From contig MZZL01000045.1 of assembly GCA_002749535.1 (NCBI GenBank), forward strand, positions 38,083 to 102,082: a DNA stretch of 64,000 bases. The letters run 5' to 3'. A program made the translations under genes and the position numbers. Origin of the DNA: Apophysomyces variabilis (lineage: Eukaryota > Mucoromycota > Mucoromycetes > Mucorales > Mucoraceae). The notes under the pieces were generated by a model that saw nothing but the letters and a program-made list of their open reading frames with translations, was not told where the DNA came from and made no database searches. This document shows positions 58,670 through 64,000 of the stretch, one piece after another (position 1 is the stretch's first letter; each line of letters begins with the position of its first letter).

Positions 58670-61392
58670 TTACAATTTACCCAATTCTTCTACCAAACCG
58701 TTCACCAAATCCACATCCGGGATATAAAACTGTGCTTCTGTTTGTTTCTTGCCTACTGTACTTGTGATGGCATGAGGGATGTCATTGAAATAAGAAAACA
58801 CTACTTCGTCAGTCTTGCCATCGCCAATGCAAAGAATAAAATCGATATCAGGTAACTGAAGATCCCTGATAATATTGCGTACGGCTGTCGACTTGTCAAT
58901 CGAAGAAGGGCGTAATTCAAGCGTCTTGTTACCCAGGACAATCTAATTCATTTCGAAATTAAATTAAACGGATCAATACAAACTGCGGGAGAACGGGTGT
59001 CTTCTCTTTTCTTTTTGCTGGCCCTTACCGAAAGAGCCATATGGCTTAGCAATTTTTCAAGGTTTACTTGCAGTTCCGTTGCCTGCCAGCTGCCGAACTC
59101 AGGATCGGCATTACGGTAATGCCATGTAAGATTGATTTCTTTTTCTTCAATGAATGAACCCGGTGTTCGTTCGGTATAATGCTGGAACAAGGGACGGATA
59201 GTTTCCTTCCAACTAGGATCAATCTGCTCCACCAAGCAATACCACTTGCCATCTTCTTCTTTGACCAGCTTGTTATCGTTGACAGCCGTCGGATTAATTT
59301 GGTCGCGAATATTGGCTGGATGTTTATAGAAACAACCGTGCTCCGCTGAAAGACCTACACCTGTGGAGGCAAACCACGAGTCAAGATGCTGACGACCACG
59401 ACCTGAGAGGATGTAGACATAGGTATCCGGTTGGGAAGCTAATGTTTTCAGATGGTCCAGAACCATCTGGGAAGGTTTGGCAAATTCCGGAAGTTTATGC
59501 GTTGTTGTCAAAGTGCCATCGTAATCAAGCAAGACCAACTTTTTCTTTGTAGACTGTTTGAATTTTTGGACCACATCCGCAAAGTTGAGTTGTGGTATCG
59601 ACATACGTTGACCAAATTCTTCACTAACACGCTATGAAGAAACAGAATGAGCTTCATACTTGTTTCCATTCAGCAACCTCCCAAAAATCAAAGTCTTTGT
59701 TACCCTCAATTCATTGACAAAACTGAGACCCCAGTAAGCGGCCGTGTACTTTGTTACATAACGATACAGCTTTTGATGGTTTGTCTTGCGTACATCTTCT
59801 GGCATTGTCACCGCTTCATAGATAGCATTGGCAAGCTCTTCTGTATTCCATGGATTGACAATAATTGATCCGTTCAAGGATTGAGCTGCACCAGCAAATT
59901 CGGACAAGATCAAGACACCGTGATTATCTTGCTGAGACGAGATGTATTCATAAGAAACTAAGTTCATTCCATCTCGGGTGGAAGACACTAAACAGACATC
60001 TGCTGCCGCATACAGTGCAACTAGTTCATCAAAAGGAATAGAGCGATGCATAAAATGGATTGGGACAAACTCAACCGTGCCTTTTGATGAAATAAACAGC
60101 ATGTATATTGTTAACAACAGTCGATGGATGACAGCGCAACATTTTCAACACTTACCATACTGTCCATTGATTCTACCCACTAATTCATTAATGGTACTTC
60201 GTAGCTGCTGGTATTCCTCCACATCTTCTCGAGAAGGCACGGCCAGTTGCACGAGGACCACTTTACCCACCCACTCTGGATGTTGGCTGAGAAAGACCTC
60301 CATGGCATGCATCTTTTGTGGCACGCCCTTGATATAATCCAGGCGATCAACACCAACAATCAATTTACAATCTCCAAATCGTCCTTTGAGTTGGGCAATT
60401 CGATTCTGGATTTTTTGATCCTTCAGACCCTCCGTAAACTTGTCAGGATCTATTCCGATAGGGAAAGTACCGACTTGGATATACCGACCCTCAAACTCGA
60501 CCCCATTGGGCATTGTTGAAAGTCCGAGAATACGGGTGCAGGATGATAGAAAATGCCGCGCGTAATCGTAAGTGTGGAATCCCAAGAGATCACATTCAAG
60601 TACACCCAATAAAATCTCCTTGCGTACAGGCAAAATTCTATAAGGAACATCAATAACTCTAATGTCTTTAAGATCATTGTCATGCTACTCACCTGTAAAT
60701 TTCACTGCTTGGGAAAGGTGTGTGTAAGAACCAACCAATTTTAATATCCTTCTTCGTTTTCTTTCGTAACATGGCTGGTAACAACATCAAATGGTAATCC
60801 TGAATCCAGACAAGGTCACCATCTTGCACAATCGTGTCGATTGTGTCTGCAAACAGTTGATTGACTCGTTGATATCCTTCCCACCATTCTTCGTTAAAAG
60901 ATATTTCTCCTGGATGATAATGAAAAAGAGGCCAAAGAATACTAAAGAATAGGAAGCCATGAATACACCCATCTCTTGAACCTTATTCTACTTTTTATAG
61001 TCTACCTGTTGGAAAACCCGTTGTAGTGCAAATCGGCCAAATCATGATCCACAAAGACAGGTAAGGTAGAAGTTTCATTCAACAGTCTCTCCTCCATAGG
61101 TTTCCGATCTTCAACCGGAACATCCAAGCCTATACATAATTCGTATTAATTTGCATAAAACGGGATATAGTTTGTTTTATCTTTCGTTACCTGGCCAGCC
61201 GATCCAGGTAAATGTCATCATTTTCTTAAGACCACTTAATGCGGCCACAAGACCACCGGATGACATCTTGAAGTCATATTCTCCTGTGGTTGTATCTTTC
61301 TTAACTGTCACCGGTAAACGGTTCGAGACTACAAGGAGTCGAAGGCCCTTGTTGTTATCGACGGGTGTTGGCATTGCGGATTCAGGCATCAC
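58670..61392 (-). CDS. bifunctional trehalose-6-phosphate synthase/phosphatase
   Basis: Makes trehalose 6-phosphate from UDP-glucose and glucose 6-phosphate and, if the second domain is active, dephosphorylates it. About eight exons on minus. GT20 domain: LLVVSNRLPVTVKKD, SSGGLVAALSGLKK, TWIGWPG, VWIQDYHLMLLPAMLRKK, IGWFLHTPFPSSEIYR, LIVGVDRLDYIKGVPQK, VPSREDVEEYQQLRSTINEL, VCLVSSTRDGMNLVSYEY, ILSEFAGAAQSLNGSIIVNP. The HAD-type phosphatase domain follows with catalytic LLDYDGTLT, YILSGRGRQ, LSAEHGCF and LCIGDGKTDEVVF, ending EELGKL. All phosphatase key residues (DxDGT, S, GDGKTD) are present, so it may be active. The start MPESAMPTPVDNNKG is the first ATG before the fold. Confidence 0.9.
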
Positions 61393-62684
61393 TTCGAAGA
61401 GAAATGGTCAAGAGTATGGTATGGCTAAAAAGGGTGTGGTTTTGAAGAGACTAAAAAGCGTAGAGGAAGTAGAAGTAGTAGAAGAAGAAGAAGGTTCTGG
61501 ACATGACGCGAAAGTCGGGGGTTGCCAACCAAAGTTGAGGTTGAGCGAAATCGCTCGGTGGGCCCAAGATGCCAGTCACCAGGTCTTGGGCTACCCAACA
61601 AAACGCAGCAGAGCGTACCATATGACTGGGTTGCGTATGCCTTTATTCATTCTGATGCTCTCCCTCTCTTTCTCTCTATGGATTATCCTTTTTAACATTT
61701 GGTTCATACGATTTTGAACTAGGCAAGGATTAGGAATAAATATGGCCAGAAATGTCTTATAGTCGGCCATACCGGTTAGCACTTTGTTTCACTCCAAAGG
61801 AACACGTTTTCCGTATGGATACTTCTTATGGTCCCGGGTTGTTTTAGGGTTAGACTCTTTCGGTCACACCCTCCCGAGAAAAGTAAGGGTGCGGCATGAT
61901 AGAAAAGGCTATTCCGCTTCGCCCAAAGCATGAATCAAAAGGGTACTGATGATCAGAGAATACAAGTGAATGTGACACAAACAGCAAATCCGTTTTTCTC
62001 CGACACATTTGGTTTTATGGACCGCCGCATTTCTGTAAAAAGGCCAGAAAAGAGAAACTGCTAGAAACTTGGTTAAGTTGAAGCATGCATATTTCGGGAA
62101 AGCAACCCTGTGTCTCCTAAATCAAAGGAATGCTATGTACACGTAACTACAAAATCTTGTACTTTTCCGAAACAAAGCAAGATCTCTGCATCATCATCAC
62201 TCCGGTTTCTGCGTGCAAGACTCGGCACTCAAAGAAGAAGTATTAAAAGGACAAAGGAATTCTAGACCCGCACAGTTTAACATTTCCGAAATTGAAAAGT
62301 TGGATACCAAAGAGAAACGTATAAAATATGCGGTAATATGCATTGAATCCTTGTTGTGTTCTCAATAAAGACGTGGAGAAAAGAAAGTAAAAGGAATGGT
62401 TAACTTGAAGAAGTTGAGGAACGGCAGTTTTACCTTTCGGATACAGCTTGAACCTGTTTGGAGGGAGGGGAGTCGAAGCTTCTCGTGACTCAAGCTCATC
62501 TACACCAAAGCGCATAGTTCTGTCTCTTGCAAACGGTACCCACTAGAGCCTAATTGTCCTATTGGCTTCCGCTGAATAAAACGTTTTAATCATTTAGCTT
62601 GGAAGGTTCCAGCCAGGTCAAGGAATTTTGGCTTACCATTTGCTAGCCGTTTGACTGCTGTTGCCTAAGCCGTGTAACGAATCT
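61393..62684. other. intergenic upstream of TPS-TPP
   Basis: No gene recognised. The open frames at 61151-61717 and 62243-62515 have no motif or family resemblance. Confidence 0.45.
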
Positions 62685-63341
62685 GGCTATAAACTTTATA
62701 GCCGCCGGCAACAAAAATTTAAGCCACTTTTATCAATTTGGCTGCGAATTTTATAGCCGCTGGCTAGGATATTTTTAGCCACTTCCATTAACCCGGCTAT
62801 AAACTTTTATACCCGCCGGCTGTAATTTTTTTAACCATCCTAATGACTCTTGCTATGCTTCTTTTAGCCACTTTGCTCGTTTTGGCTATGAAATTTTTTT
62901 ACCCGGTCAGCAAACTTGACTACAATTTTTTCAGCCAGTTTGACTTTTTGGCTAAAAATTTTTTAGCCGTTTCAGGTCAACTGGCTACACTTTTTGTACC
63001 CACTTAACTTAACTTGGCTAAAGATTTTCCATGCGGTTACCGTTTGTGCCTATGACTTTTTACTTGCTTTATTAAGTGGATAATGATAAAAGTAAGCCCC
63101 AAACAATTAACCAACTTTAATTTTTACATTTCACTGTCTTTGTTCTACTAGATTGATACCCATTTTTAAGCAGAATCACAGCCTGAAAATCTGATGCTTT
63201 TTTTTTGTTGGGGTTACGCGGGAACCCATGGACAAGTAAAGGTTACACAAAAGTCCATGGACAAGTGTCCCGTTGGTTCAACTTTTTCTGGCTAGAAATT
63301 TTCTAGCCAGATTGCTAATTTGGCTTCTACTTTCCTAGCCG
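62685..63341. repeat. array of about 14 degenerate 19-bp palindromes (GGCTA-N9-TAGCC)
   Basis: Clear units start at 62685, 62740, 62762, 62795, 62818, 62884, 62950, 62982, 63015, 63290 and 63322, with weaker ones between. Examples are GGCTATAAACTTTATAGCC, GGCTAAAAATTTTTTAGCC and GGCTAGAAATTTTCTAGCC. Each can form a small hairpin with an A/T-rich centre. Spacing is irregular (about 20-55 bp), and some TAGCC ends have changed to TACCC or AACC. No coding potential. Confidence 0.8.
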
Positions 63342-63445
63342 CTTTTTGACTTTGGCTACTTGTGTACTGGTCTTTTGGCTGCGAACATGGGCACACCCAT
63401 GGACACCCATGGACACTTAAGGTTACACAAACATCTATCGACACT
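63224..63445. repeat. CCATGGACA-type direct repeat pair
   Basis: Two blocks, about 63224-63275 and 63392-63445, share CCCATGGACA words followed by AAGGTTACACAAA. They flank the last two GGCTA palindromes. The first block ends GTGTCCCGTTGG, a 12-base word also in the MULE TIR, which may be chance. Confidence 0.5.
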
Positions 63446-64000
63446 CTCATCGAAAACTTATAGATTTTTTTGTTTCTTGCTTTCACCTACTACTCATTTT
63501 TCCTCTCAGGATATATGACAAGAAGATGAAACAAGCCCAATGGCAAATATGTTCTCTTCACCCACCAGTTGTAGATTAAATAGTTGGTTTTGTTGTATTC
63601 AAAAAAATAGTTCAGTTGGTTTGTATCTCTAAAAAAAATGTTGCAGTGGAGTGTGCCAAGGACTGTCCATCTACCTCTTTCCTTCACCTCGGAGACGGGA
63701 AGCGGTTACGCGGCAGAACTTGACACGTCCATCTAGTTAGTGAAAAATAGTCACAAAATAAAAAAATTGACCGCTTTTACGCGACACCTTTATCTGGAAT
63801 GTTCTTTTTTTTTTTTCTTTGGAGTGTTTTCTTTTTCTTTTCTACACACCTTAACCAGTTTTGATTCCTTTGAGAGCTGTTAGGATCTTTTGCATCTTTG
63901 CAACTTCAAACTGAATCCCGTTAGGTTAAGGAAGGGGAACCTTGTTTTTTTTTCCCCGTCATCAATGGAATTGGTCTATTTCAGATTGATTCACTTCACG
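63446..64000. other. right edge of window, no gene recognised
   Basis: AT-rich with several T runs. No supported reading frame. Confidence 0.4.

Noticed and set aside
1..64000. Telomeric or rDNA sequence
   Set aside because: No TTAGGG-type arrays and no recognisable rRNA segments were seen.

Overview
This window looks like nuclear DNA of a zygomycete fungus, most likely Mucoromycota. The genes are cut by short GT-AG introns of about 30-90 bp, flanks are AT-rich with pyrimidine-rich leaders, and the gene set is fungal: Zn(II)2Cys6 regulator, bifunctional trehalose-6-phosphate synthase/phosphatase, mitochondrial ribosomal proteins, class 3 lipase, Gap1-type RasGAP. No rRNA, tRNA or CRISPR array was recognised. 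Every identification rests on reading motifs by eye; no database was searched.

Layout. 0-4.4 kb is a transposon graveyard: a zinc-finger transposase relic on minus and a hAT relic on plus. 4.6-7.1 kb holds an uncharacterised spliced gene and a complete chorismate mutase gene (ARO7). 7.1-20 kb is a nest of mobile DNA. A degraded element with a Fanzor (eukaryotic TnpB-like) gene is interrupted by a MULE that has an OTU protease domain, 44-bp terminal inverted repeats and an 8-bp target duplication. The MULE end is itself split by a CACTA-like insertion. Three single N positions show that this stretch was scaffolded, and the apparent tandem MULE copy is probably an assembly artefact. 21.3-37.8 kb is a gene-rich housekeeping block: DUF4602 protein, Old Yellow Enzyme-like gene with two frameshifts, uS4m, F-box protein, amidohydrolase, lipase, bL32m, eIF2B delta and a Gfo/Idh/MocA oxidoreductase. 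38.5-42.4 kb carries a second, better preserved copy of the Fanzor element. 45-61.4 kb holds a Ulp2/SENP6-7-like SUMO protease, the Zn(II)2Cys6 factor, ribosomal protein eL8, the RasGAP and TPS-TPP. The last 1.5 kb holds an array of short GGCTA...TAGCC palindromes.

The most interesting material is the pair of Fanzor elements. They lie in opposite orientations 20 kb apart and are alignable for about 3.9 kb. Both share, besides the nuclease gene, a divergent companion reading frame now broken in both copies, and about 210 bp of non-coding sequence after the nuclease stop that is a candidate guide RNA. The 40-kb copy acts as the empty site that proves the MULE insertion in the other. The 40-kb nuclease keeps the RuvC-I, RuvC-II and RuvC-III acidic residues but seems to carry a frameshift and an in-frame stop.
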